A stretch of DNA of 5,425 bases from Candidatus Brocadiaceae bacterium (GCA_030018855.1 JASEHG010000136.1:1-5425), one strand, 5' to 3'. Shown: positions 1 to 5,185, numbered from the stretch's first letter. Notes: generated by a model from the sequence alone, not told the origin. Numbers and translations are program-made.

Positions 1-33
1 CCTCTATCAAGAGGGGTAGGGGGTGTGTTAGAA
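1..33. repeat. Partial hairpin repeat at window edge
   Basis: A small inverted repeat, CCTCT (1-5) and AGAGG (10-14), is separated by four bases and followed by a G-rich stretch to about position 26. It looks like the end of a longer intergenic repeat cut by the window edge. I see no coding sequence, promoter or riboswitch-like structure in it. The identity of the repeat is not known to me. Confidence 0.3.
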
Positions 34-88
34 CGCAGGCTAAAGTCACGCCAGAGGCGGATCTGCCTATGGCATGACCTGCGGCTAC
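34..88. repeat. Nested palindrome (palindrome inserted in a palindrome) upstream of ribD
   Basis: This stretch can fold into one long hairpin. Outer arms CGCAG (34-38) and CTGCG (79-83) enclose GTCA-C-GCCA (45-53) pairing with TGGC-A-TGAC (70-78), and an inner AGGCGGA/TCTGCCT palindrome (55-68). If 46-77 (32 nt, itself an imperfect palindrome) is removed, the flanks 34-45 and 78-83 join into CGCAGGCTAAAGCCTGCG, a perfect 18-nt palindrome with 8-bp stem. So a palindrome appears to have been inserted into an older one. The flanks CGCAGGCTAA and CTGCGGCTAC recur at 3636-3645 and 3661-3670 around a different insert. The hairpin ends about 20 nt before the ribD start, so it could affect ribD transcription or translation; that is inference. 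Confidence 0.75.
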
Positions 89-107
89 ATTGCCGTTGAG
101 TGTGGAC

Positions 108-1220
108 ATGACCGAGGACGAACGTTTCATGCATAAGGCCCTGGAGTTGGCCCAGAGGGGTCGTGGGAGGGTGGAGCCTAACCCGATGGTGGGTGCCCTG
201 GTGGTGAAGGATGGAGACGTCCTGGCAGAGGGTTGGCATGAAGGCTTTGGCGGTCCCCATGCGGAGGTGGTGGCGCTGGAGAGGGCCGGGGCTAAGGCGA
301 GGGGGGCGACCCTCTACGTGACCCTGGAGCCTTGTGCCCATCAGGGTAAGACCCCTCCCTGTGTAGAAAAGGTCGTCAGTTCTGGAATAAGGAAGGTCGT
401 TTTCCCTGTCATAGACCCCAATCCTTTGACGTCGTGCATGGGGAGACAGGGTCTACTGGAGGCCGGGATTGAGGTGGTGGAGGGTGTACTAGAGGAAGAG
501 TCAAAGAGGCTGAATGCCCCTTTCTTTAAGCTGATGACTACTGGTAGGCCTTATGTTATTGCCAAGTGGGCCATGAGTCTGGATGGTAAGACTGCTACCC
601 ATACGGGGGATTCCCGCTGGGTCTCCTCCAAAGAGTCAAGGGAGTATGTCCATAAAGTCAGGTCTCAGGTGGATGCGGTGGTGGTGGGAATCAATACCGT
701 CCTCAGGGATGACCCCCTCTTGACCTCCCGTATCCCAGGGGGTATCCGCCTGAGGCGGACGAAGAGGATAGTGTTAGACTCTCAGGCCAGAACCCCCCTG
801 GACTGTAAGTTGCTTGCCAACCTGGGGGAATCAGATGTGATAATAGCCACCACGGCCTCTGCCCCCGGAGAGAGGGTGGAGGCCCTTAGAAAGGCAGGTT
901 GCGGGGTGGTAGTCCTCAAGGGTGATGAAAGGGGTGTTGACCCTATGGAATTCCTTAAAGTCCTGGGTCAATGGAAGTGCACCAACGTGCTTCTGGAAGG
1001 AGGCGGCAGTCTCACGGCCTCTTTCTTTGAGAAGGGTTTAGTAGACAAGGTAATGGTGTTCATATCTCCGAAGATTATAGGAGGGGTGGAGGCCAAGTCT
1101 CCTGTGGGGGGTACGGGGGTGGCCCACGTGAAGGAGTGTCTGAGGTTAAAAGAGGTCCAGGTAACAAGGCTTGCAGAGGACATATTGGTGGAAGGGATAG
1201 TAGAGAGGGCGGAGGACTGA
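108..1220 (+). CDS. ribD: RibD, bifunctional riboflavin deaminase/reductase
   Basis: This 370-residue cytoplasmic enzyme performs two successive steps of riboflavin synthesis: deamination of the pyrimidine made from GTP, then NADPH-dependent reduction of the ribosyl side chain. The deaminase domain (about 1-145) has PNPMVGA near residue 25, the zinc/catalytic HAE motif (H51, E53) and the second zinc motif EPCAHQGKTPPC (C76, C85), followed by DPNP (103-106). The reductase domain (about 146-370) shows AMSLDGK (156-161), GINTVLRDDPLLTSR (194-208), VLLEGGGSL (294-302) and SPKIIGG (320-326). Length is normal for the fused form. The ATG at 108 gives the usual family N-terminus; an in-frame TTG at 90 lies in the repeat tail, and neither start has a strong ribosome binding site. 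Residues 213-218 (IRLRRT) are encoded by a palindromic repeat in a loop where relatives are slightly shorter. I see no FMN riboswitch upstream. Confidence 0.95.
   Translation: MTEDERFMHKALELAQRGRGRVEPNPMVGALVVKDGDVLAEGWHEGFGGPHAEVVALERAGAKARGATLYVTLEPCAHQGKTPPCVEKVVSSGIRKVVFPVIDPNPLTSCMGRQGLLEAGIEVVEGVLEEESKRLNAPFFKLMTTGRPYVIAKWAMSLDGKTATHTGDSRWVSSKESREYVHKVRSQVDAVVVGINTVLRDDPLLTSRIPGGIRLRRTKRIVLDSQARTPLDCKLLANLGESDVIIATTASAPGERVEALRKAGCGVVVLKGDERGVDPMEFLKVLGQWKCTNVLLEGGGSLTASFFEKGLVDKVMVFISPKIIGGVEAKSPVGGTGVAHVKECLRLKEVQVTRLAEDILVEGIVERAED
744..760. repeat. In-frame palindrome inside ribD
   Basis: The 15-nt palindrome TCCGCCTGAGGCGGA (745-759) lies inside the reductase domain of ribD. With one flanking base on each side it is identical over 17 nt to 3645-3661 in the MBL-fold gene. 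It is read in the same frame in both genes and gives the same peptide, IRLRRT, here residues 213-218. It falls in the loop between DDPLLTSR and the IVLDS strand. From memory of RibD sequences this loop is a few residues shorter in relatives, so the palindrome was probably acquired without destroying the enzyme. Confidence 0.8.
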
Positions 1221-1224
1221 ATTG
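1211..1224 (+). promoter_or_regulatory. Ribosome binding site deciding a TTG start
   Basis: GGAGG at 1211-1215 lies in the last codons of ribD. It is followed by a 6-nt spacer containing the ribD stop (1218-1220) and then TTG at 1222. This spacing supports the unusual TTG as the true start of the next gene and suggests translational coupling to ribD. Confidence 0.75.
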
Positions 1225-1560
1225 GGTCTCAAATATTTCCTTTACTTTTTACTGGGCGGATGTATAGTCAGTCTGGTATCCTATTTCGGGGCCACAAAGC
1301 GGACCCTGTTATCGTCCTTTATTGCGACGTTGCCATGCCTGAGCCTTGTAACCTTTATCCTTATATATAAAGAGGGAGGGATGCATGCCTCCGTATCCTA
1401 CGGTAAGGGACTCGTCCTGTTTACCCCCGCATGGCTCTGTTACGTGGGGTTGGCGATATTCCTCTTGCCCAGGTGGGAGATGTGGAAGGCCCTTTCGGTC
1501 TCGGTGATAGCCTATCTCCTTGTAGCACTGGTTGCCAAGAGGCTTTCTGAATCTTTTTGA
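1222..1560 (+). CDS. Four-helix membrane protein, GlpM/DUF3147-like
   Basis: A 112-residue integral membrane protein with four predicted hydrophobic helices at roughly residues 4-22, 29-48, 62-82 and 88-105, and short polar loops. Size, helix spacing and features such as the early YF.....GG, a proline in helix 2 (P38) and a P-W-L-C-Y stretch in helix 3 (69-73) recall the small GlpM/DUF3147 family, whose function is poorly known. This match is from pattern memory, not a search. The gene starts with TTG one base after the ribD stop, behind a GGAGG site inside ribD, so it is almost certainly co-transcribed and probably translationally coupled. There is no signal peptide, no catalytic motif and no visible link to riboflavin transport. 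It might instead be an unrelated small membrane protein. Confidence 0.8.
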   Translation: MGLKYFLYFLLGGCIVSLVSYFGATKRTLLSSFIATLPCLSLVTFILIYKEGGMHASVSYGKGLVLFTPAWLCYVGLAIFLLPRWEMWKALSVSVIAYLLVALVAKRLSESF

Positions 1561-1580
1561 GGCATGGCCTGAGTGCGGCG

Positions 1581-1596
1581 AAGGAGCTGAGAATTG
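1581..1596 (+). promoter_or_regulatory. Ribosome binding site deciding a TTG start
   Basis: AAGGAG at 1581-1586 is followed by a 7-nt spacer and a TTG codon at 1594. The reading frame from this TTG begins directly with a short basic n-region and a textbook lipoprotein signal, so it is taken as the true start of the first lipoprotein. Confidence 0.8.
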
Positions 1597-2358
1597 AAGG
1601 TACTGTATTATCTAGGCGTCTTTTGTCTTCTACTGAGCGGTTGTGTCTCCGAGCAATGGGTACGCGGCTATGTACAGCACGAACTGGCAGGGGTCAAGGA
1701 TATAGTGACGGAAGAGGTCTATCCAATGGAAAAGGCCCTGACCGATGTCAAGACCCAGTTGGCTATCATTATTGTAGAGCAAAAGAAGATAATGGATGAA
1801 TTGCAGGCCATCAAAGAGAAGGAGAGCGTACAGAGGGTGGCTGAACTGCAAGCCGTCAAGGAGGCGGAACGGTCCCGTGTGGATGTTGTATCAGTGTATG
1901 ACAAGAAATGGGAAGAGGTGGAGAAGAAGGTGATGGAATTAGAAGCAGACCTAAAGAAATTGACAGGTTTTTTGGAAGGCACCAAGGAACTACATCCCGA
2001 ACTGGTACAGAAGATGGCTGAATTGGATGGAAACTTGAGAAAGTTAGAAGGGAAAATGGAAGGTTCAGTGGGAGACCTCCAGAAGCACCGTCTGGAATTA
2101 ATACAAATTCAAACCGATATGGAAACTATTAATAAAAGACCGCAGGCCACCATGAGTGAACCAGTAGTTGCCCCAGTAGCCCCGGTGAAAGAAATTGAGA
2201 CACATAAAGAGGGGGAGCAGTCTGGCATTGAAACTACTAGAGGTAAATGGACTAAAGCCATTACGAAACGACTAAGAACTATTATTGGTAGGTCGGAATC
2301 GTCTCCAGAAATCTTAGAGGAGGAAAAGGAGATGCCGTACAAAGGGAGGGAGCAATGA
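1594..2358 (+). CDS. Coiled-coil lipoprotein 1 of a tandem paralogous set
   Basis: A 254-residue predicted lipoprotein. The signal peptide (residues 1-16) ends in the lipobox L-S-G-C, with lipidated Cys17; Val18 follows, so under the +2 rule it would go to the outer membrane. Next to the anchor is SEQWVRGYV (19-27), matched in both downstream lipoproteins. Residues about 30-180 are charged, Glu/Lys-rich and almost free of Pro and Gly, typical of a long coiled coil. After this come a Pro/Val-rich linker (about 188-198), a basic segment (217-233, with KRLR) and an acidic tail. The stretch P44-MEKALTDVKTQ aligns with P47-LEQGLMDNKTQ of lipoprotein 2, so similarity extends past the anchor motif. 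TTG start with a strong ribosome binding site, 33 nt after the previous gene; the stop overlaps the next start (ATGA). Function unknown; an envelope spacer or scaffold role is inference. Confidence 0.85.
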   Translation: MKVLYYLGVFCLLLSGCVSEQWVRGYVQHELAGVKDIVTEEVYPMEKALTDVKTQLAIIIVEQKKIMDELQAIKEKESVQRVAELQAVKEAERSRVDVVSVYDKKWEEVEKKVMELEADLKKLTGFLEGTKELHPELVQKMAELDGNLRKLEGKMEGSVGDLQKHRLELIQIQTDMETINKRPQATMSEPVVAPVAPVKEIETHKEGEQSGIETTRGKWTKAITKRLRTIIGRSESSPEILEEEKEMPYKGREQ

Positions 2359-2846
2359 CAAAGCAGATGCTCTTGGCAGGTCTTTTTGGGTTATGCCTTA
2401 CCCTGGGTTGTATGACATCCCAGCAGTGGGTGAAGGATTACGTGAGCAAGGAGACCGTATCCACGAAAACGGAGTTCAGAGAGAGGCTTCAGCCCCTGGA
2501 ACAGGGTCTGATGGACAACAAGACACAGGTAGAGGCCCTTAGAAAAGACGTCGCCGGCGTGGATGCCAAGCTCGGTGCCCTCCAGGGGAAATCGGATGAC
2601 ATATCTAAAAACCTTGGCGACATAAGCCAGGGCTACAAGGCCGAAGTGGCAGGGGCACGCCAGGACATGGAGAAAGAGATTAAAGGGTTACAGAAAGAAG
2701 TAGATGACATCAAGGAAAAGTTCGGCAGACTGGGGCCGGTGGTACTAAACCTCCAGAAGGGCATTGACCTGCTCAGTAAGAGATTGGAAATCCAGGCAAC
2801 GCAGCCGCCGCCAGTACCTGCTCCTCAGGCAGCCCCTAAAAAGTAG
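2355..2846 (+). CDS. Coiled-coil lipoprotein 2 of a tandem paralogous set
   Basis: A 163-residue predicted lipoprotein overlapping the previous gene by four bases (ATGA), with a GGGAGGG ribosome binding site at 2344-2350, so translational coupling is likely. The signal peptide runs to residue 18 and the anchor is Cys19. The lipobox is T-L-G-C, less standard than those of the neighbours because Thr replaces Leu at -3. SQQWVKDYV (22-30) follows. Residues about 35-145 are a charged heptad-like coiled coil, and the C-terminus is a Pro/Ala-rich tail (150-163) ending in two lysines. A basic terminus could in principle attach to peptidoglycan as in Lpp, but there is no further evidence for that. It is the closest of the three to lipoprotein 3 around WVKDYV. 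No enzymatic motif is visible, and the function is unknown. Confidence 0.85.
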   Translation: MTKQMLLAGLFGLCLTLGCMTSQQWVKDYVSKETVSTKTEFRERLQPLEQGLMDNKTQVEALRKDVAGVDAKLGALQGKSDDISKNLGDISQGYKAEVAGARQDMEKEIKGLQKEVDDIKEKFGRLGPVVLNLQKGIDLLSKRLEIQATQPPPVPAPQAAPKK

Positions 2847-2894
2847 TAGGTGCATCCTGACGCAACCAGCTGGATTTCTTTAACCCTTTTTTAC

Positions 2895-3033
2895 AGGACG
2901 AGACCTCTGCAAAAGACACTATAACACTTCGTGTCATTCTGAGCGAAGCGAAGAATCTGAGGTTCTTTCCGCCTAAGGCGGATTTCACTCCCTCAGAATG
3001 ACATCTTGTATGGTTTTTCAGAGGTCTCAGGAC
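2895..3033. mobile_element. MITE-like element with terminal inverted repeats and target duplication
   Basis: A non-autonomous element of 129 bp (2900-3028) has terminal inverted repeats GAGACCTCTGCAAAA (2900-2914) and TTTTTCAGAGGTCTC (3014-3028), matching at 14 of 15 positions. It is flanked exactly by the direct repeat AGGAC (2895-2899 and 3029-3033), a 5-bp target duplication. Inside lies a 12-bp inverted repeat, 2932-2943 with 2992-3003 (TGTCATTCTGAG and complement). A GAAGCGAAGAATCT-type arm occurs on one side; on the other side the arm is interrupted by the palindrome TCCGCCTAAGGCGGA (2968-2982). It encodes no transposase, so it would need one in trans. A second copy in opposite orientation begins at 5341. 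Without the element, the gap between lipoproteins 2 and 3 would be 61 nt. Position 2847-2894 holds a run of six T (2887-2892) but no good terminator stem. Confidence 0.85.
2968..2982. repeat. 15-bp palindrome inside the MITE
   Basis: TCCGCCTAAGGCGGA differs from the copies at 745, 3646 and 5386 only at the central loop. It sits in only one arm of the MITE's internal inverted repeat; the other arm reads straight through at the matching place, which suggests the palindrome entered the MITE later. Confidence 0.7.
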
Positions 3034-3044
3034 ACAATAAGATG
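3029..3044 (+). promoter_or_regulatory. Ribosome binding site formed by the MITE target duplication
   Basis: AGGA (3029-3032), the first bases of the right-hand AGGAC duplication, lies 9 nt before the ATG at 3042 and is the only plausible ribosome binding site for lipoprotein 3. The MITE therefore seems to have inserted right at the original site, and the duplication kept a copy next to the gene. Longer in-frame starts such as the TTG at 3006 would begin inside the element and are not credible. Confidence 0.6.
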
Positions 3045-3563
3045 CCACAAAAACTTTTATCAGCACTATTTTTACTTTGCCTCCTTTCTAGCTGTGTTAA
3101 TGAGACGTGGGTAAAGGATTACGTCGCCGGCCAGACCGGAGAGATAAAGACCCGTGTCCAGGCCATTGATAAGGACACAGCAGAGAACAAGGCCAGGGTG
3201 GCCACCCTTGAAGAAGGGGTTCGCTCTACAAAAGAAGACAAGGCCCAATTGTCCGCCCTCCAGGACGCCCTTAAGGACTACGAGGCAAGATTAGACGCCC
3301 TGAGGCACGACTTGGGTCATCTGGACGCAAACCTGCATGAGTTTGCATCAAAAACTAATGACGCCATGGCCAAACTTGAAAAGGACGTGCATAGAGATGC
3401 AACGACCCAGGAGAGCAGTGTGGCTGCCCTGAGGGAAAGGGTGCAGAAGCTGGATGCCGAGGTAGTAAGATTTAGTGAAACCCTCAAGTCCCTGGACAGT
3501 GAGGTGCAGGAACTGGACAGTATCCTCTATCCCCTTATCGGTAGGGAGGTTAAGAAGCGGTAG
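3042..3563 (+). CDS. Coiled-coil lipoprotein 3 of a tandem paralogous set
   Basis: A 173-residue predicted lipoprotein. ATG at 3042 is chosen because it begins a compact signal peptide (MPQK then a hydrophobic core) ending in lipobox L-S-S-C, with Cys18 as anchor; Val19 at +2 fits an outer-membrane destination. NETWVKDYV (20-28) is the family motif, identical in WVKDYV to lipoprotein 2. The rest (about 32-160) is a charged, heptad-like coiled coil with repeated Leu/Ala spacing such as LEEGV, LQDAL, LDALRHDLGHLDANL, and the C-terminus is basic (REVKKR). It probably once followed lipoprotein 2 by about 61 nt; the MITE now separates them by 195 nt and may change its expression. The next gene starts 9 nt after its stop. 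Function unknown. Confidence 0.85.
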   Translation: MPQKLLSALFLLCLLSSCVNETWVKDYVAGQTGEIKTRVQAIDKDTAENKARVATLEEGVRSTKEDKAQLSALQDALKDYEARLDALRHDLGHLDANLHEFASKTNDAMAKLEKDVHRDATTQESSVAALRERVQKLDAEVVRFSETLKSLDSEVQELDSILYPLIGREVKKR

Positions 3564-3572
3564 CAAGACAGG

Positions 3573-4784
3573 ATGCCTTGCGGAAACCTTCGTCCCTCAC
3601 TGTATTTATACGGGGTATGCCTACTGGTGGCTATTCGCAGGCTAATCCGCCTGAGGCGGACTGCGGCTACTGCTAGACTGTATTTGTATGGGGCATGCCT
3701 GCTGGTGGCTATGGGTCTATTCTTCTCCACGGCGCCCACGGCCGCCATGGCTACAGGTAGACCACTGCGTGTCCATGTCTTGGACGTGGGGCAGGCTGAC
3801 TGTATTATTGTGGAGTCCCCCAGTGGGAAGCTCCTGGTCGTGGACGTGGGAGAAGACCCCCAAAGGCCCGGCAATGAGGCCTCCATCCTCTACAATTACC
3901 TTGGACAGGGGTTAAACAGGCAAGTCATTGATTACCTCCTCATCACCCATTATCACGAGGACCACCTCGGCTGGCCAAGGGATATCCTCCCTACAGGGCT
4001 CTTCTATCTCCACCGTCAGGCAGGGATAAGTATACGCAAGGTTATTGATAGAGGTCTGGATATAATCTCTGATTCACCCCTTTGTCAAAAATATGGAGAG
4101 TGGGTTAAGACCAGCGGCCTCCGGCGGGAGACGATAGAATTCCGTTCCAGGGAGCAACCATCACAGATTGACCTGGGGGATGGGATATTGATAGACGTGA
4201 TAGCCTTCAACAGCCGGTTTGATAGGGGCAAAGGGGACATTATCCTCCATGACCAAGCGGAGCAGAGGGAGGCCAGCGAGCACAATTTCTCCATCGTCTT
4301 TGTACTCCACTACGATAGATTTGATATGTATTTTGGGGGAGACGTCTGCGGTTATCAGAGGGGGACTCTCAGGGACATTGAGTCAAGGTTCCTCCATAGA
4401 TTGAGGGAGGTAGAGGTCTGCAAGGTAAGCGACCATGGTTCCGTATGGGCCTCAAGGCTTGAGCTGGTAGAGGCCTTAAGGCCGGAGGTCTCCATCATCT
4501 CCTGCGGTAGGGGTTACGGCATGCCCCACAGAGAGACGGTAGAAAAACTACTGGGTTTTAAAGACCCCGCCTCGGGGAAGCCGTTGGGGAGTGACGTATA
4601 TCAAACGGGGGGGCAGGATGGTTTCGTATCTTCCAGACCCCACCCTGAGACCGGGAAGGTACAGGTAGTAACTACCAGCCCCATTATTATAGAAACGGAC
4701 GGGCAAAAGTCCTTCTACGTCAAGTACAAGGAGAACGTGCAGGAATACCTGCTGGATGAAGGTGGCCCTTACAGGAACAAATAA
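3573..4784 (+). CDS. Exported ComEC-like metallo-beta-lactamase-fold protein
   Basis: A 403-residue protein with a secreted MBL-fold hydrolase domain resembling the C-terminal domain of ComEC/Rec2. Motifs in order: VLDVGQADCIIV (69-80), LLVVDVG (87-93), the metal motif HYHEDH (126-131), HNFSIVFVL (237-245), FGGD (254-257), KVSDHGS (284-290, where ComEC usually has VPHHGS, so the first His is Asp), then ALRPEVSIISCG (301-312) with H319 and a YQTGGQDG end motif. There are no ComEC membrane channel helices. The N-terminus is odd: hydrophobic LYLYGVCLLVA (10-20), then an Arg-rich IRRLIRLRRT segment (21-30), then LYLYGACLLVA again (36-46), and a signal peptidase I-type A-M-A site near residue 60. 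The duplication and a nested palindrome added about 26 codons to the signal peptide. The start is weakly supported (CAGG directly before ATG); a later ATG at 3711 would lose most of the signal. The substrate is unknown; nuclease or phosphodiesterase are possibilities. Confidence 0.85.
   Translation: MPCGNLRPSLYLYGVCLLVAIRRLIRLRRTAATARLYLYGACLLVAMGLFFSTAPTAAMATGRPLRVHVLDVGQADCIIVESPSGKLLVVDVGEDPQRPGNEASILYNYLGQGLNRQVIDYLLITHYHEDHLGWPRDILPTGLFYLHRQAGISIRKVIDRGLDIISDSPLCQKYGEWVKTSGLRRETIEFRSREQPSQIDLGDGILIDVIAFNSRFDRGKGDIILHDQAEQREASEHNFSIVFVLHYDRFDMYFGGDVCGYQRGTLRDIESRFLHRLREVEVCKVSDHGSVWASRLELVEALRPEVSIISCGRGYGMPHRETVEKLLGFKDPASGKPLGSDVYQTGGQDGFVSSRPHPETGKVQVVTTSPIIIETDGQKSFYVKYKENVQEYLLDEGGPYRNK
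3599..3712. repeat. 36-bp direct duplication flanking a palindrome, inside the signal peptide
   Basis: Positions 3599-3634 and 3677-3712 are direct repeats matching at 32 of 36 bases, offset by 78 bp (26 codons), so the frame is kept. They encode LYLYGVCLLVA and LYLYGACLLVA. Of the four differences three are silent and one changes Val to Ala. The 42 bases between the copies are almost entirely the nested palindrome at 3636-3670. Removing one copy plus the palindrome leaves an ordinary signal peptide, MPCGNLRPS followed by one hydrophobic core and A-M-A. Confidence 0.85.
3636..3670. repeat. Nested palindrome encoding IRLRRT
   Basis: The 15-nt palindrome TCCGCCTGAGGCGGA (3646-3660) is flanked by CGCAGGCTAA (3636-3645) and CTGCGGCTAC (3661-3670), the same host repeat that flanks the insert at 34-88. 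Compared with the reconstructed host CGCAGGCTAAAGCCTGCG, three bases (AGC) are replaced by the 15-nt palindrome, a net change of 12 that keeps frame. CGCAG and CTGCG can still pair around it. It encodes residues 22-33 of the MBL-fold protein, including IRLRRT at 25-30. Confidence 0.75.
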
Positions 4785-4848
4785 AAAAATAGGGATTAGG
4801 GGGTCAAGGTCTACTTACCATCTCCTAACCCCTGGCCCCTAATCCCTA
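4783..4848 (-). terminator. Intrinsic terminator for the minus-strand gene
   Basis: Perfect 13-bp arms TAGGGATTAGGGG (4790-4802) and CCCCTAATCCCTA (4836-4848) enclose a 33-nt loop. Read on the minus strand, the stem is followed at once by seven T (complement of A 4783-4789), as in a factor-independent terminator for the gene ending at 4869. On the plus strand there is no T-tract after the stem, so it is a weaker terminator for the MBL-fold gene, whose stop (4782-4784) overlaps the T-tract complement. The large loop is unusual, and the CCCCTAATCCCTA phrase may instead mark an interspersed repeat. Confidence 0.5.
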
Positions 4849-4858
4849 GCCCCTACTG

Positions 4859-4917
4859 TTGGAAGGACCTAAGTGGTCTTTGCGGTGGGATAGAATCTAC
4901 CCATCAGGTCCTTCCAA
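4859..4917. repeat. 12-bp inverted repeat at the 3' end of the minus-strand gene
   Basis: TTGGAAGGACCT (4859-4870) and AGGTCCTTCCAA (4906-4917) are perfect inverted repeats 35 nt apart. One arm encodes W88-K89-D90-L91 of the minus-strand protein; the other begins within its stop codon. The mRNA could fold over its last 15 or so codons and the stop, just ahead of the terminator. The role is unknown. Confidence 0.6.
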
Positions 4918-5177
4918 GAGATGTGGTACCACCTGGCACCTACGTATCCTATCAGAATGGTGGCATAGACCCCACCTACCAGGTATGGGCTAAGGCCAAA
5001 CCTTACTACTGCCAGGTACCCGAGGCCAAAGAAAAAGGCCGCCAGGAGTACCACTGCGCCATACGTATAGTAGCTTACCTGATACCACCATCTGAGTAGA
5101 TAACCCAGGAGTACCAAAAACAATAATGTAGGAACTGCAGTGTAAAGGTTAATGTAGGTACTCAGGGTCGCTAACAT
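4869..5177 (-). CDS. Small three-helix membrane protein of unknown family
   Basis: A 102-residue hydrophobic protein that I do not recognise. Three hydrophobic segments lie at about residues 12-30, 38-58 and 63-82, linked by short polar turns (RWWYQVSYYTYG, then RFGLSP), with an aromatic-rich and basic C-terminus (RWYHISWKDLMGRFYPTAK). It is probably an inner-membrane protein; there is no catalytic motif. ATG at 5177 is chosen because AGGAGG lies 8 nt upstream; the in-frame GTG at 5186 overlaps that site and is rejected. A promoter is visible about 50-75 nt upstream of the start, and a stem-loop with T-tract follows the gene, so it appears to be a single-gene transcript convergent with the MBL-fold gene. 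The last codons form one arm of a 12-bp inverted repeat. Confidence 0.8.
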   Translation of the reverse strand: MLATLSTYINLYTAVPTLLFLVLLGYLLRWWYQVSYYTYGAVVLLAAFFFGLGYLAVVRFGLSPYLVGGVYATILIGYVGARWYHISWKDLMGRFYPTAKTT

Positions 5178-5185
5178 GACACACA

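Noticed and set aside
90..107. TTG at 90 as the ribD start, adding six residues
   Set aside because: It overlaps the tail of the upstream repeat and has no ribosome binding site; ATG at 108 gives the N-terminus usual for RibD.
1..107. FMN riboswitch ahead of ribD
   Set aside because: The leader has only nested palindromes; none of the multi-helix RFN-type conserved blocks can be seen.
968..1183. Minus-strand open frame within ribD
   Set aside because: It is antisense to conserved reductase motifs, with no ribosome binding site or recognisable protein.
1557..1799. Plus-strand open frame of 80 codons
   Set aside because: It is out of frame over the well-supported lipoprotein 1, is Arg/Gly-rich and has no family resemblance.
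3006..3041. TTG at 3006 as the start of lipoprotein 3
   Set aside because: It lies inside the MITE and would put 12 polar residues before a complete lipoprotein signal.
2836..3066. Minus-strand open frame of 76 codons
   Set aside because: It is mostly translated MITE sequence and has no credible start signal.
3527..3886. Minus-strand open frame of 119 codons
   Set aside because: It is antisense to the MBL-fold gene. Its internal repetition (RHAPYKYS and RHTPYKYS) simply reflects the 36-bp duplication.
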